Positions 1-9,012 are shown, numbered from the stretch's first letter. The stretch is DNA of 64,000 bases from Pseudomonas citri (GCF_025336485.1 NZ_JAODAB010000001.1:310001-374000), one strand, 5' to 3'. Program-made: numbers and translations. The notes: generated from the letters alone by a model not told the origin.

Positions 1-115
1 CAGGCACGGTGCATCGTTTCAGCACAGGACAGTGATTGTGTCCGCCCATGATTTTCCCCGCATCTAAGTTGTAGACTGCGCCCTGCCCACAAGAACAAAG
101 CCAGAAGGATTTTCC

Positions 116-1036
116 ATGACCCGCACCGATCTGCCGGCGCCATCCGAGAGCACGTCCGAACCCGCCCTCTCAGGCCCACCGATCAATGCCGAGCGTCTGC
201 TGCAACTCATTAGCGACGAATACGAAAGCCTGCCGCGCCAGCTCAAGCGCATCGCCAGTTACATGAGCCAGCAACGCGACCGGATCATGGTCGATCGCAT
301 CAGCGACATCGCCCGCGAATGCGAAGTGCACCCATCGGCCATCGTGCGCTTTTCCCAACGCTTCGGGTTCAGCGGGTTCAGCGAAATGCAGGCATTGTTC
401 CGCGAGGCCTACACCCACAAGACCACGCCGGTGCAGAACTACCAGCAGCGCATCCGCAGCATGATCGCCAACAAGTCGCAGAAAGCCAGCGGCGGTGACC
501 TGGCCCGCGAGTGCATCAACGCCACCTTGTCGGGCATCGAGCGCCTGGGCCTGGAACTGGACGACCAGGCATTCGAGAAAGCCGTGGACCTGGTGGTCAA
601 CGCCGATAACATCTATGTAGTGGGCGTACGGCGTTCGTTCGCGGTGGCCGATTACCTGGTATACAACCTGCAACACACCAACAAGCGCATCCATCTGGTG
701 TCCGGCCTGGGAGGCAGCTATCGCGAGCAGATGCGCAGCGTGCGGGCCAACGATCTGGTGATCGCCATCAGCTTCACGCCCTACGGCAAGGAAACCCAGC
801 ACTGCCTGCGCATCGCCCAGCACCACCAGGCCAAGACGCTGATCATCACCGACAGCAACCTCTCGCCGTTGGCCAAGCGGGCCAACGCGGTGCTGTTGGT
901 TAACGAAGGCAGCTCGTTCGCCTTCCGCTCGCTGAGCGCCACGTTGTGCCTGTGCCAGGCGTTATTCATCGCCGTGGCTTACCGGTTGGAAATGAAGGTG
1001 GACGAAATCCATGAACAGGTGGGGTTCGAGGACTGA
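116..1036 (+). CDS. MurR/RpiR family transcriptional regulator
   Basis: This 306-residue protein has the RpiR layout: an N-terminal helix-turn-helix at about residues 25-105 (AIVRFSQRFGFSGFSEMQ is the typical recognition-helix region) followed by a SIS sugar-isomerase domain at about 140-275 (YVVGVRRSFAVADYLVYNL and VIAISFTPYGKET). Such proteins bind phosphorylated sugars or related metabolites and regulate nearby catabolic genes. The ATG is preceded by AAGGATTTTCC, which supports this start. The GST gene follows 30 bases downstream on the same strand. The ligand cannot be read from the sequence. Confidence 0.9.
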   Translation: MTRTDLPAPSESTSEPALSGPPINAERLLQLISDEYESLPRQLKRIASYMSQQRDRIMVDRISDIARECEVHPSAIVRFSQRFGFSGFSEMQALFREAYTHKTTPVQNYQQRIRSMIANKSQKASGGDLARECINATLSGIERLGLELDDQAFEKAVDLVVNADNIYVVGVRRSFAVADYLVYNLQHTNKRIHLVSGLGGSYREQMRSVRANDLVIAISFTPYGKETQHCLRIAQHHQAKTLIITDSNLSPLAKRANAVLLVNEGSSFAFRSLSATLCLCQALFIAVAYRLEMKVDEIHEQVGFED

Positions 1037-1066
1037 CACCCCGCCCGCATCGTTGAAGGAGACAAC

Positions 1067-1678
1067 ATGAAGCTGATCGGCATGCTGGACTCACCCTATG
1101 TGCGACGCGTCGCTATTAGCGCCAAATGCCTGGGCATTACCCTGGAGCATGAACCGGTGTCGGTGTTCAGGCATTTCCAACGGTTCCGGGACATCAACCC
1201 GGTGGTCAAGGCGCCAACCCTGCTGCTCGACGACGGCACGGTGCTGATGGACTCTACGTTGATCATCGACTACCTGGAGGCCTTGGCCGCGCCAGGCAAG
1301 AGCCTGATGCCGAATGACCTGGCGCAACGTCTGCGGTCATTGCGCCTGGTCGGGCTGGCATTGGCGGCCTGCGAGAAGTCGGTGCAGCTGTACTACGAGC
1401 GCAACCTGCGGCCGGAACACGTCCAGCACGCACCCTGGACGGAACGCGTAGAAGGCCAACTGGCAGCGGCCTACGCCATGCTGGAACAGGAGCTGGAGAA
1501 ACAGCCACTGGCCACCAGCGGCCCCCTCGACCAGGCCGGCATCACCGTGGCCGTGGCCTGGAGCTTCACCCGATTGGTGGCGCCGGAACAGTTGCAAGGC
1601 AAGTCGCTGCCGTTGATCAGCGCATTCGCGACCTATGCCGAAGGGCTGGAGGCGTTTGTCAGTACGCCGATGGAATAG
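1067..1678 (+). CDS. Glutathione S-transferase family protein
   Basis: This 203-residue protein has an N-terminal thioredoxin-like GST domain (residues 1-80, starting MKLIGMLDSPYVRRVAIS, with the glutathione-binding DSTLIIDYLE segment) and a helical C-terminal domain. The family conjugates glutathione to electrophiles or handles stress-derived substrates. GAAGGAGACAAC lies directly before the ATG. The last 46 bases overlap the 3' end of hcnC, which runs on the opposite strand, so the two genes are convergent and share coding sequence. The substrate is unknown. Confidence 0.9.
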   Translation: MKLIGMLDSPYVRRVAISAKCLGITLEHEPVSVFRHFQRFRDINPVVKAPTLLLDDGTVLMDSTLIIDYLEALAAPGKSLMPNDLAQRLRSLRLVGLALAACEKSVQLYYERNLRPEHVQHAPWTERVEGQLAAAYAMLEQELEKQPLATSGPLDQAGITVAVAWSFTRLVAPEQLQGKSLPLISAFATYAEGLEAFVSTPME

Positions 1679-2910
1679 CGGGTGGGCGTCACCTCGAAGC
1701 GATCCGCCAGGAACGGGGTGATGTCCAGCGGCAACGGCTCGTCGTTCACCAGTTTGTCCAACAACACCCCGGTGATGGCCGAGGTCAGGATGCCGGTGCG
1801 GAAATGACCGCAGGCGTTGAGGTAGCCTTCCACGCCTGCCATCGGCCCGAGGATCGGCAACTCATCGGGCGAGCCAGGGCGTAGACCGGCCCAGGTTCGT
1901 TTCAGGTTGATGTCGGCCAACTGGGGGATGCAACGCACCGCGCCCTGCACCAGCCCTTCGATCTCGGGGTAAGTGGTGGTCACATCGAAGCCCTTGTCTT
2001 CGGTAGTACTGCCGATGAGGATCTCGCCGTTGTCTTTCTGCGCCACGTAGCAGTCGCTGGTGGTCAGGCAGCCATTGAGGATCTTCGGCATGCGCTCGGT
2101 CAGCAGGATCTGCCCCTTGACCGGCTTGACCGGAATCCGCACGCCGGTGGCCTGCTCGCTCAGGTCTGCCGCCCAGGCGCCGGCGGCGTTGATCAGGGTC
2201 CGGCAGAGGAAGGTGCCTGCCTCGGCGGTCTTCACACCGGTCACCCGCTTGCCGCTGCGCAGCACCTCGGTCACGTTGGTGTTGAAGAACACATCGACGC
2301 CGTTCTGCCGGGCGCCTTCGGTGTAGGCGTCGGCCAGGCGGAAGGGGCTGACCTGGTGGTCGCAGAGAAACTCCAGCGCGCCCAAGGCTTCATGGCTGAC
2401 GTTCGGCTCGGCCTCGCGCAGGGCCGCCTGGTCGAGCCAGCGCACCTGGTCCGCCAGATGCGGGATACAGGCCACGATGTGTTCGGCGTACAAGCGGTCT
2501 TCGTCGTCGTAGATCACGAACTTGAGCCCGGTGCGCTCGAACTTGCAATCCATGCCATGGTTGTCCAGCAACTCGCGGTGCAACTGCGGGTACATCGCGT
2601 TGGACTGCAAGGCAAAATCGAAGAACGACTGGGGCAGGATGTGCGGCGTGCTGGCGTCCACAGCCACGGCGGCACCCTGGGTCTGGCGCTTGCGGTTGGC
2701 CGACATCATGCGAAAGAAGATCACCCCGCAACCCAGGCCCACCGACTCGCCGATGGCCCACAGGCCGCCGGCCGAGGCACGGCTGGCATTACCCGGGCGC
2801 TTGGCGTCGACCAGGGCGATTTTCAGATGCTTGCGCTTGGACAGTTGATAGGCACAGGAAGCGCCAATCACCCCGCCTCCGGCGATGACCACGTCATATT
2901 GCTTAATCAT
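1633..2910 (-). CDS. hcnC: Hydrogen cyanide synthase subunit HcnC
   Basis: This 425-residue FAD-dependent amine oxidase subunit is the third gene of the cyanide synthase operon, which oxidises glycine to HCN and CO2 at the membrane. The N-terminus carries the dinucleotide-binding motif VVIAGGGVIGASCAYQLS. RASAGGLWAIGESVGLGCG and the C-terminal LRPGSPDELPILGP and GHFRTGILTSAITG segments match the HcnC/D-amino-acid dehydrogenase family. I place the start at MIKQYDVV because this begins at the FAD fold and overlaps the end of hcnB by 8 bases, indicating translational coupling. A longer in-frame extension upstream lies inside hcnB and is unlikely. The 3' end overlaps the convergent GST gene. Confidence 0.95.
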   Translation of the reverse strand: MIKQYDVVIAGGGVIGASCAYQLSKRKHLKIALVDAKRPGNASRASAGGLWAIGESVGLGCGVIFFRMMSANRKRQTQGAAVAVDASTPHILPQSFFDFALQSNAMYPQLHRELLDNHGMDCKFERTGLKFVIYDDEDRLYAEHIVACIPHLADQVRWLDQAALREAEPNVSHEALGALEFLCDHQVSPFRLADAYTEGARQNGVDVFFNTNVTEVLRSGKRVTGVKTAEAGTFLCRTLINAAGAWAADLSEQATGVRIPVKPVKGQILLTERMPKILNGCLTTSDCYVAQKDNGEILIGSTTEDKGFDVTTTYPEIEGLVQGAVRCIPQLADINLKRTWAGLRPGSPDELPILGPMAGVEGYLNACGHFRTGILTSAITGVLLDKLVNDEPLPLDITPFLADRFEVTPTRYSIGVLTNASSPSA

Positions 2911-4312
2911 GGGAAACGGCCTCCATGCCGACGTGCTGGAACGCTGAAAAGGGAATCGGTTCGATGGGGAAGCGCGGTCGCAGCCAACCGACATCGGCAC
3001 GCCCGGTGGCGGCGCGCAAGCGGTCGCTGCAATAGCCGACGCACATCCGTCCCTGGCAATCGCCCATGCTCACGCGGGTGCGCATCTTCAGGCTCGCCAT
3101 GTCTTGCACGCCCTGCGCCAGGGCCCGATCGATGTCGGCGCGGGTGGCGTGTTCGCAACGGCAGATCACCGTCTCGGCCGCTGGCAACGCCGTTTGCCCG
3201 GCGCCACGCTGAGTGTAGCGGTCCACGGCGGCGCGAAAACGAATGATCCGCTCAAGCTGCGCCTGGTAGCGCTCGCGCTGCGCCAGGGCGGTGACGGGAT
3301 CGAGCACGTTGCGCTGCATCAGGATCGACAGCGCCGCGATGCGCCCGCTCAGCATGGCGGCTTCGCCACCGCGAATCCCACCCATATCGCCAGCCAAGTG
3401 AATGTGCGCCTCGCTGCTTTGCTGCCAGGCATCGGACACCGCGCGCAGGTAGCCGTCCTCGCTGAAGCCGTGCTCCAGGCCCATCTGCTGGCTCAATTGG
3501 GTACGCGGGATGAAACCGTAGCCGACCGCCAGGGTCTGGGCCGGCACCTGTTCGGCGCGTTTCAGGTCAGGCTCCCAGTCGGTGGAATAAGGTGCGACGG
3601 TGACCGTGCTCAGTTCATCCTCGCCGTCCGCCTGCACCACGCCCCAGCCATAGCGCACGGGAATGCGATGGCGCTTGAGATAGGCCAGCATGCCCAAGCC
3701 GTCGAGGAACAGTTGCGGCTTGTTCAGCAAGGCCAGGCTCTGCTTGGCAATCTTGCCAAAGGCACAGGCCTCGTAGACACCCGCCACCGCCACGCCCGAA
3801 GCGTGCAACTGGCAGGCCACCAGCGGCAACAACGGTCCCGTGCCGGCGATCACCACCGGGCTGGGCGGCTTGACCACCCCGCTCTTGATCTGCAATTGCA
3901 GGCCGCCGAGCATCATCACCCCCGGCAGGGTCCAGCCCGGAAACGGCACGCTGCGTTCATGACAACCGGCCGCCAGGACCAGATGGGAATACGCCATCTC
4001 ACCCAGGCGCTCGTCGGCGTCGAGCAGCATCAACGAGCGAAACCCTTCGGCACCGATGACGCGACTGCTCAAGCGCACGTCGATCAACCCGGCATAGCGC
4101 TGGTATTCCCCGTGGAGCTTGTCCAGGGCTTCGCTGTAGCGCGGCCCCAGGTAGTCCAGGCTCACGCCATCGCGCAGTGGCCCGCGATACACCACGCCAC
4201 CGAGGCGCGGCGCCTCTTCGAGCAAGGTGCAGCGCACCCCGTGGGAGGCCAGTTCGATGGCGGCGGACATGCCCGCCGGCCCACCGCCAACAATGACTGG
4301 ATCGAGGCTCAT
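2903..4312 (-). CDS. hcnB: Hydrogen cyanide synthase subunit HcnB
   Basis: This 469-residue flavoprotein is the second subunit of cyanide synthase. It has an N-terminal FAD motif (PVIVGGGPAGMSAAIEL), a central pyridine-nucleotide-disulfide-reductase-like core (VIAGTGPLLPLVACQL), and a C-terminal BFD-like [2Fe-2S] segment. The iron-sulfur ligands are visible as CRCE and, further on, DCQGRMCVGYC. The start MSLDPVIVGG overlaps the hcnA stop by four bases (ATGA), as expected for a tightly coupled operon. Together with HcnA and HcnC it forms the glycine-oxidising complex that makes the secondary metabolite HCN, a biocontrol factor. Confidence 0.96.
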   Translation of the reverse strand: MSLDPVIVGGGPAGMSAAIELASHGVRCTLLEEAPRLGGVVYRGPLRDGVSLDYLGPRYSEALDKLHGEYQRYAGLIDVRLSSRVIGAEGFRSLMLLDADERLGEMAYSHLVLAAGCHERSVPFPGWTLPGVMMLGGLQLQIKSGVVKPPSPVVIAGTGPLLPLVACQLHASGVAVAGVYEACAFGKIAKQSLALLNKPQLFLDGLGMLAYLKRHRIPVRYGWGVVQADGEDELSTVTVAPYSTDWEPDLKRAEQVPAQTLAVGYGFIPRTQLSQQMGLEHGFSEDGYLRAVSDAWQQSSEAHIHLAGDMGGIRGGEAAMLSGRIAALSILMQRNVLDPVTALAQRERYQAQLERIIRFRAAVDRYTQRGAGQTALPAAETVICRCEHATRADIDRALAQGVQDMASLKMRTRVSMGDCQGRMCVGYCSDRLRAATGRADVGWLRPRFPIEPIPFSAFQHVGMEAVSHD

Positions 4313-4635
4313 GGTGCCTCCGTGTCGGTCATGCGGTTGGCCCGGGTTTCGATCTGCATGCCAGGACGCACCAGGGTCTGGCACGCTCGGCGCTTATGAC
4401 GACCGTCGATCTTGACCAGGCAGCACTGGCACACGCCCATGCCGCAGTACGCACCGCTGATCCGACCGTGGTCGTTGCGGGCGACCTGGCGTTGCCCCAG
4501 GGACTGGATGACGGTGAGGACGGTTTCGCCCTGGGCGGCATTGACGGTTCGCCCATCCAGGCGCACCGTCATGTCGGCCTGGGTCAGTGGCTGGATATCG
4601 AATTTACGGCGCAGAGGGTCTTGAGGTTGCATCAT
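4309..4635 (-). CDS. hcnA: Hydrogen cyanide synthase subunit HcnA
   Basis: This 108-residue ferredoxin-like subunit opens the hcnABC operon. Cysteines at about 64, 69, 72 and 85 (in YCGMGVCQCCLV and RRACQT) form the pattern expected for a [2Fe-2S] cluster that passes electrons from glycine oxidation. I chose the first of two adjacent ATGs because AAGGAAGAGCTGC precedes it. A longer reading frame extends upstream but runs through the promoter and has no ribosome binding site. An ANR-like box lies about 165 bases upstream. GGA motifs in the leader, one overlapping the ribosome binding site, suggest control by Rsm proteins, as known for hcnA in other pseudomonads. Confidence 0.95.
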   Translation of the reverse strand: MMQPQDPLRRKFDIQPLTQADMTVRLDGRTVNAAQGETVLTVIQSLGQRQVARNDHGRISGAYCGMGVCQCCLVKIDGRHKRRACQTLVRPGMQIETRANRMTDTEAP

Positions 4636-4795
4636 GCAGCTCTTCCTTGAAGGTTCAGTGAGGTTTTGGCTCCTTGCGGTACACCAGCAACGTTGTGCAT
4701 CGAACCCCGACAGCGACAGCGCGCCAGAACAGGGCAGCAGATGCAGCATGATGGTGCATATCAGATTCATGTTAGGGATTATTTGTGACCAAGTG
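4636..4795 (-). promoter_or_regulatory. hcnA promoter and leader
   Basis: Reading on the minus strand, TAACAT at 4774-4769 is a plausible -10 element, placed so that the ANR-like box upstream would be centred near -41 relative to a start around 4761. The resulting leader is about 125 bases. It contains AAGGA-type motifs at 4671-4673 and 4644-4646 (TCC on the plus strand); the second overlaps the hcnA ribosome binding site, which is where RsmA/RsmE proteins bind in known hcnA leaders. The transcription start is inferred, not observed. Confidence 0.5.
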
Positions 4796-4809
4796 TTGAT
4801 CCAGGCCAG
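4796..4809 (-). promoter_or_regulatory. ANR (FNR-type) box upstream of hcnA
   Basis: On the minus strand this reads CTGGC-CTGG-ATCAA. It differs at one position from the TTGGC-N4-ATCAA anaerobox that I recall for hcnA in a related fluorescent pseudomonad. Its spacing to a likely -10 element fits a class II activator site. This suggests oxygen-limited induction of cyanide synthesis by ANR. Confidence 0.6.
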
Positions 4810-4911
4810 GAAATCCACTCACCGGCCGATGAACTTTTTTTCAGAAAGCCGACAGGTATTGTTTGGCAGAATGCTGCGCAATTGCTCCGATTTCCCAACA
4901 GGGTACCGCCC

Positions 4912-5595
4912 ATGAACCGCATCCTGACCATCGAAGACGACGCTGTAACCGCCCGTGAAATCGTCGCCGAGCTGACCCGCAACGGCCTGAACGTCGATTG
5001 GGTCGACAATGGCCGCGAAGGCCTGGAACGGGCGGTGAGCGGCGACTACGACCTGATCACCCTCGACCGGATGCTGCCCGAACTCGACGGCCTGGTGATC
5101 GTCACCACCCTGCGCACCATGGGCGTGGCCACGCCGATCCTGATGATCAGCGCCCTCTCCGACGTGGACGAGCGCGTGCGCGGCCTGCGCGCGGGGGGTG
5201 ATGACTACCTGACCAAGCCGTTCGCCACCGATGAGATGGCCGCCCGGGTCGAGGTCCTGCTGCGCCGCAACAACGGCGCCCGCGAGCCGGAAACCGTACT
5301 GCGGGTGGCCGACCTGGAGTTGAACCTGATCAGCCGCGAAGCCAGCCGCAACGGACAATTGCTCAGCCTGCTGCCGACCGAGTACAAGTTGCTGGAATTC
5401 TTGATGCGCAACAGTGGGCAAATCCTCTCGCGCATGATGATTTTCGAAGAAGTCTGGGGTTACCACTTCGACCCGGGCACCAACCTGATCGACGTCCACA
5501 TCGGCCGCCTGCGCAAGAAAATCGACCCGCCGGGCCTGGAACCGCTGATTCGCACGGTACGGGGCTCCGGCTATGTCATTGCTGAACCCCGCTAA
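4912..5595 (+). CDS. OmpR-family response regulator
   Basis: This 227-residue protein has a receiver domain (residues 2-115; acidic pocket ED, phospho-acceptor D52 in LDRMLP, K in YLTKPF) and a C-terminal winged-helix DNA-binding domain (about 130-225, ending IRTVRGSGYVIAEPR). I take MNRILTIEDD as the start because it begins the receiver fold; an in-frame codon ten residues earlier is possible. The gene overlaps the following histidine kinase gene by 23 bases, so they form a two-component operon. It is divergent from hcnABC across about 276 bases. Its signal and targets cannot be read here. Confidence 0.93.
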   Translation: MNRILTIEDDAVTAREIVAELTRNGLNVDWVDNGREGLERAVSGDYDLITLDRMLPELDGLVIVTTLRTMGVATPILMISALSDVDERVRGLRAGGDDYLTKPFATDEMAARVEVLLRRNNGAREPETVLRVADLELNLISREASRNGQLLSLLPTEYKLLEFLMRNSGQILSRMMIFEEVWGYHFDPGTNLIDVHIGRLRKKIDPPGLEPLIRTVRGSGYVIAEPR

Positions 5596-6958
5596 GGGCT
5601 GGCGCTCCTCCAGCAGCCGCCTGCTGGCGCTGTACAGTTCGCTGTTCGTGATCTGGAGCGCGATTTTGATGGGGGTGATGTACTACGAGGTGTTCGGCTA
5701 CCTCGACAGCCTGGCCAAGCACTCCCTGATGCAGCGCCAGCACTTGTTCGCCCGCATTCATGGCGATCAGTTGGAAGACGCCCTCATGGCCAGCCTGACG
5801 CTGGACGACCGGGGTGTCGATGCCTACGGCCTGTTCGATCCGCAACTGCATCACCTGAGCGGACCGATCCAGCGCATCCCTGCCGACCTGCCGCTGGATG
5901 GCAAGATCCACATGCTCGGCGATTGCGTCGACTCCGACGATCCCGGCGTGCCTTCCGACAGCTGCGATGCAGTGGCAACCCGGACCCAGGACGGCCGCTG
6001 GCTGGTCCTGGCCCGGGACAATGGCTCGCTGTTCGCCGTGACGCGCATCATCCTGCACGCATTGTTCTGGGGCGTGTCGTTGACCATTTTGCCAGGCATC
6101 GCCGGCTGGCACCTGCTACGCCGCCGACCGCTGCAACGGATCCGCAAACTGCAGGCCAGCGCCGAAGCCATCGTGGCCGGCGACCTGACCCATCGCCTGC
6201 CGTTGTCGAGCCGGCGCGATGAGCTGGACATGCTGGCGGCCATCGTCAACGCCATGCTCGAGCGCATCGAACGCTTGATGAATGAGGTCAAGGGCGTATG
6301 CGACAACATCGCCCATGACCTGCGCACCCCCCTGACCCGCCTGCGGGCGCAGCTTTATCGCATTCAACAGCAAGCGCCGGACGGCTCACCCGAGGCCTTG
6401 CAGATGGACCAGGTGCTCGCCGAGACCGACACCCTGATGGCACGGTTTCGCGGCTTATTGCGCATTTCCGAACTGGAAGACCAGCAACGGCGTTCAGGCT
6501 TTGTACGCCTCGATCCGTTGCAGTTATTGCAGGAGCTTCACGATTTTTACTTGCCCCTGGCCGAAGAAGGTGAACTGACGTTCACCCTGGAAGTGCCCGA
6601 CACTCTGCCCCTGCTCAACGGTGACCGGGCGTTGCTGTTCGAAGCGGTGTCGAATCTGTTGAGCAACTCCATCAAATTCACCCCGCCGGGCGGTACGGTG
6701 ATCCTGCGTGGCGTCGACCAGGGCGACAGCACCCGCATCGAAGTGCTCGACTCCGGCCCCGGCATTCCGGAAGCCGAGCGCAAGGCCGTGTTCCGCCGCT
6801 TCTACCGCGCCGAAGGCAGTAGCCAGCACGGCGGATTCGGCCTGGGCCTGTCGATCGTCGCGGCGATCGTCAATCTGCATGGATTCACGTTGGAAGTGGG
6901 CCGCAGCGAACAAGGCGGTGCGCGGTTGGTGCTCGATTGCCGGGCGACGTTGCTATAG
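5573..6958 (+). CDS. HAMP-domain sensor histidine kinase
   Basis: This 461-residue partner of the upstream response regulator has two membrane segments (about residues 17-37 and 160-182) flanking a periplasmic sensor region. A HAMP linker (RRRPLQRIRKLQASAEAI), a dimerisation/phosphotransfer helix with H248 in NIAHDLRTPLTRLR and a C-terminal ATPase domain follow. The N box NLLSNSIKFTPPGG and the G boxes DSGPGI and GFGLGLSIV are intact. The periplasmic part contains two cysteines (GDCVDSDD and SDSCDA) that could pair. The stimulus is unknown. Confidence 0.92.
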   Translation: MSLLNPAKGWRSSSSRLLALYSSLFVIWSAILMGVMYYEVFGYLDSLAKHSLMQRQHLFARIHGDQLEDALMASLTLDDRGVDAYGLFDPQLHHLSGPIQRIPADLPLDGKIHMLGDCVDSDDPGVPSDSCDAVATRTQDGRWLVLARDNGSLFAVTRIILHALFWGVSLTILPGIAGWHLLRRRPLQRIRKLQASAEAIVAGDLTHRLPLSSRRDELDMLAAIVNAMLERIERLMNEVKGVCDNIAHDLRTPLTRLRAQLYRIQQQAPDGSPEALQMDQVLAETDTLMARFRGLLRISELEDQQRRSGFVRLDPLQLLQELHDFYLPLAEEGELTFTLEVPDTLPLLNGDRALLFEAVSNLLSNSIKFTPPGGTVILRGVDQGDSTRIEVLDSGPGIPEAERKAVFRRFYRAEGSSQHGGFGLGLSIVAAIVNLHGFTLEVGRSEQGGARLVLDCRATLL

Positions 6959-6972
6959 GCACTCACTCATCC

Positions 6973-7006
6973 ACTGTGGGAGCAAGGCTTGCCCGCGATA
7001 GCGGTG
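6973..7006. repeat. REP-like palindromic element
   Basis: The core TGGGAGCAAGGCTTGCCCGC is a repetitive extragenic palindrome of the type found in intergenic spaces all over this window. It sits between the histidine kinase gene and the convergent DUF1652 gene. Confidence 0.7.
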
Positions 7007-7084
7007 GACCTGCTTGCACCGATGTCGGCTGAGCCGCCGCTTTTTTGGGCTTGCTTCGCCCAAGGCGTCGGACCGGCCGATCAC

Positions 7085-7330
7085 TCAGGACTCACCCCGA
7101 TGCAACGGCGTGTTATGCAGTTCAAATCGCAGTTCCTCGATCAACTTGGCGATGCTGTCTTCCGACCGGACACTGTCAACACTCATGCCGCTCACCACCA
7201 GGTCCACCTCGCCGCTGTCGCGGCGATAGAGACGTACCGTGAGGGTGCCGTCGCCGTTGAGGCTGCATTCGCAGGCCAGCGGTGTGAAGCTTTCTTCGAG
7301 GCGGGCACGCAAAGGGGCCAACTGAGTCAT
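7085..7330 (-). CDS. DUF1652 domain-containing protein
   Basis: This 81-residue protein begins MTQLAPLRARLEESFTPLAC and contains CSLNGDGTLTVRLY and SIAKLIEELRFELH. I recognise these as the small Pseudomonas family DUF1652, whose function is not known. The frame stays open for 20 more codons upstream, but the ATG at 7330 matches the usual family start; the ribosome binding site before it is weak, so the start is uncertain. It stands alone between a histidine kinase and a PAS-LuxR regulator. Confidence 0.8.
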   Translation of the reverse strand: MTQLAPLRARLEESFTPLACECSLNGDGTLTVRLYRRDSGEVDLVVSGMSVDSVRSEDSIAKLIEELRFELHNTPLHRGES

Positions 7331-7527
7331 GCCTTGCACCTCGGCATGGACGTGACACGTCGACGGAGACCTGGGTTGGGTTGACTGCACATTGGGGCCT
7401 GTTCCTTGACTGTTTCATGGCGGACGCGACATTGCGCACAACGCCGCACCCCTCACAGCCTAAGGAACCGAGCGCGTGCACAAAACCCATATTTGCACCA
7501 ATGCACCCGGTACATTTGCACTGGCTA

Positions 7528-9012
7528 TCATCGTGCCTTTACGCGCCATTCATTGACGAACAACCCTCGCTCCCGGGCCCAGACAATCGCTTCGCTGCGA
7601 CTGTGCACGTCCAGCTTCGAATACAGCGTCGCCACATGATTACGCACGGTATTGGGCGCCAGTTTCAGCCGCGCGGCGATCTCCTTGTCCGCCAGGCCCT
7701 CGCAAATCAGCCCCAGGACATCACGCTCCCGGGCCGTCAGTTCGGTGAAGGTTGCGCTGGGCACTTGGGCATTGATGCTTTTCACGTTAGCCAGTTTTTC
7801 AATCAGAGTGCGGCTGAACCAGGAGGCGTCTTTCATGACTTCCTCGATGGCCGCCACCAGCTCCAGCTCCGAGCGCTTGCGTTCGGTGATATTCATCAGC
7901 ACCAGCAGATAGCAGAGCTTGTCCTGGATGAGCACCGTGTCGGCGGCGACCTCACAGTCGATGAGTTCGCCCCCCTTCTTATGCACCTTGACGTCGATAC
8001 TTGAAACAGCGGCGGCCTTTTCCAACCGGGAAAACAGCGCGACGCTGGCGTCCTTGTCGAGAAAGCCGATTTCCTCCACGGTCCGGCCCAACAACTCTTC
8101 GCTGGCGTAACCGGTGGTCTGGAGAAAGGCTTCGTTGATTTCCAGCAACTGTTGTTCAGCGCTGCACACCAGGGTCGGTACGGGCGACAAACGGAACGAC
8201 TTGGCAAAGCGCTCCTCACTCTGGCGCAACGCCGTTTCGGCCTTGCGTCGAGGCTCCATGTCCATGAAGGAAAACAGCATGCAGTCTTCATCGTGCAGGT
8301 CCAGCGGCTGGCCGGCGACAATCACTTGCTTGCAAGTGCCATCGGGTAATCTCAACTCGGCCTGCATTTGCGGAATGGTCGCCCCCTGCCCCAGGCGCTC
8401 GATGGCCAGGTCGCGCTTCTCGGCGGCCTCGAGCACGTCCAGCTCGTACACCGAACGCCCAATGACCTGTTCACGGCTGAAGCCGGTCATTTCCAGGAAA
8501 CCCTGGTTGACCTTGATATAGCGCAGGTCACTGAGGCGGCAGATCACCGCCGGCGCGGGGTTGGCGGCAAAGGTCTTTTCAAAACGCTGCTCGGCGCTGG
8601 CCCACTCGGTGGCATCGCTGAGGATCAGCACCAGGTATTCCGGCTCGCCCTGGCGGTCGGTGAGCACCATGCTGCGGATCCGGTGGACCCAGGTGCGATC
8701 AGGGTCCGCCTGGGGCGTCACTTCCACCAGCACATCGCTGAACTCATCACCACGGGCCACCCGGGCAATGGGGTAGTTATCTTCGCTCAGTGGGTGGTTG
8801 TTGCGATAACGCAGCTTGAAACGCCGGGCGTACGCTTGGGCATTGACGCCCAGCTCAGCGAGGTCCTTGACGCCATGCATAGCCAACGCCGCTTCGTTGG
8901 CCCAGGCAATGGTCTGGTCGACCTCGATCAGCATCACCCCGTCGGACAGTCCGGCAATGATCTGCAGCAATTGGCGACGATTGGTGTCGGTGGTCGGGAC
9001 TTGTTGATTCAT
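7528..9012 (-). CDS. Triple-PAS LuxR-type transcriptional regulator
   Basis: This 494-residue protein has three PAS domains at roughly residues 12-125, 135-255 and 265-385 (TNRRQLLQIIAGLSDGVML, FAANPAPAVICRLSDLRYI and LSPVPTLVCSAEQQLLEI mark their beginnings). A C-terminal GerE/LuxR helix-turn-helix lies at about 422-485 (LTARERDVLGLICEGLADKE and NTVRNHVATLYSKL). It has no kinase or phosphodiesterase domain, so it probably senses a small molecule or redox state through PAS and binds DNA directly. No transmembrane segment is seen. It is transcribed away from the AT-rich block on its upstream side. Confidence 0.9.
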   Translation of the reverse strand: MNQQVPTTDTNRRQLLQIIAGLSDGVMLIEVDQTIAWANEAALAMHGVKDLAELGVNAQAYARRFKLRYRNNHPLSEDNYPIARVARGDEFSDVLVEVTPQADPDRTWVHRIRSMVLTDRQGEPEYLVLILSDATEWASAEQRFEKTFAANPAPAVICRLSDLRYIKVNQGFLEMTGFSREQVIGRSVYELDVLEAAEKRDLAIERLGQGATIPQMQAELRLPDGTCKQVIVAGQPLDLHDEDCMLFSFMDMEPRRKAETALRQSEERFAKSFRLSPVPTLVCSAEQQLLEINEAFLQTTGYASEELLGRTVEEIGFLDKDASVALFSRLEKAAAVSSIDVKVHKKGGELIDCEVAADTVLIQDKLCYLLVLMNITERKRSELELVAAIEEVMKDASWFSRTLIEKLANVKSINAQVPSATFTELTARERDVLGLICEGLADKEIAARLKLAPNTVRNHVATLYSKLDVHSRSEAIVWARERGLFVNEWRVKAR

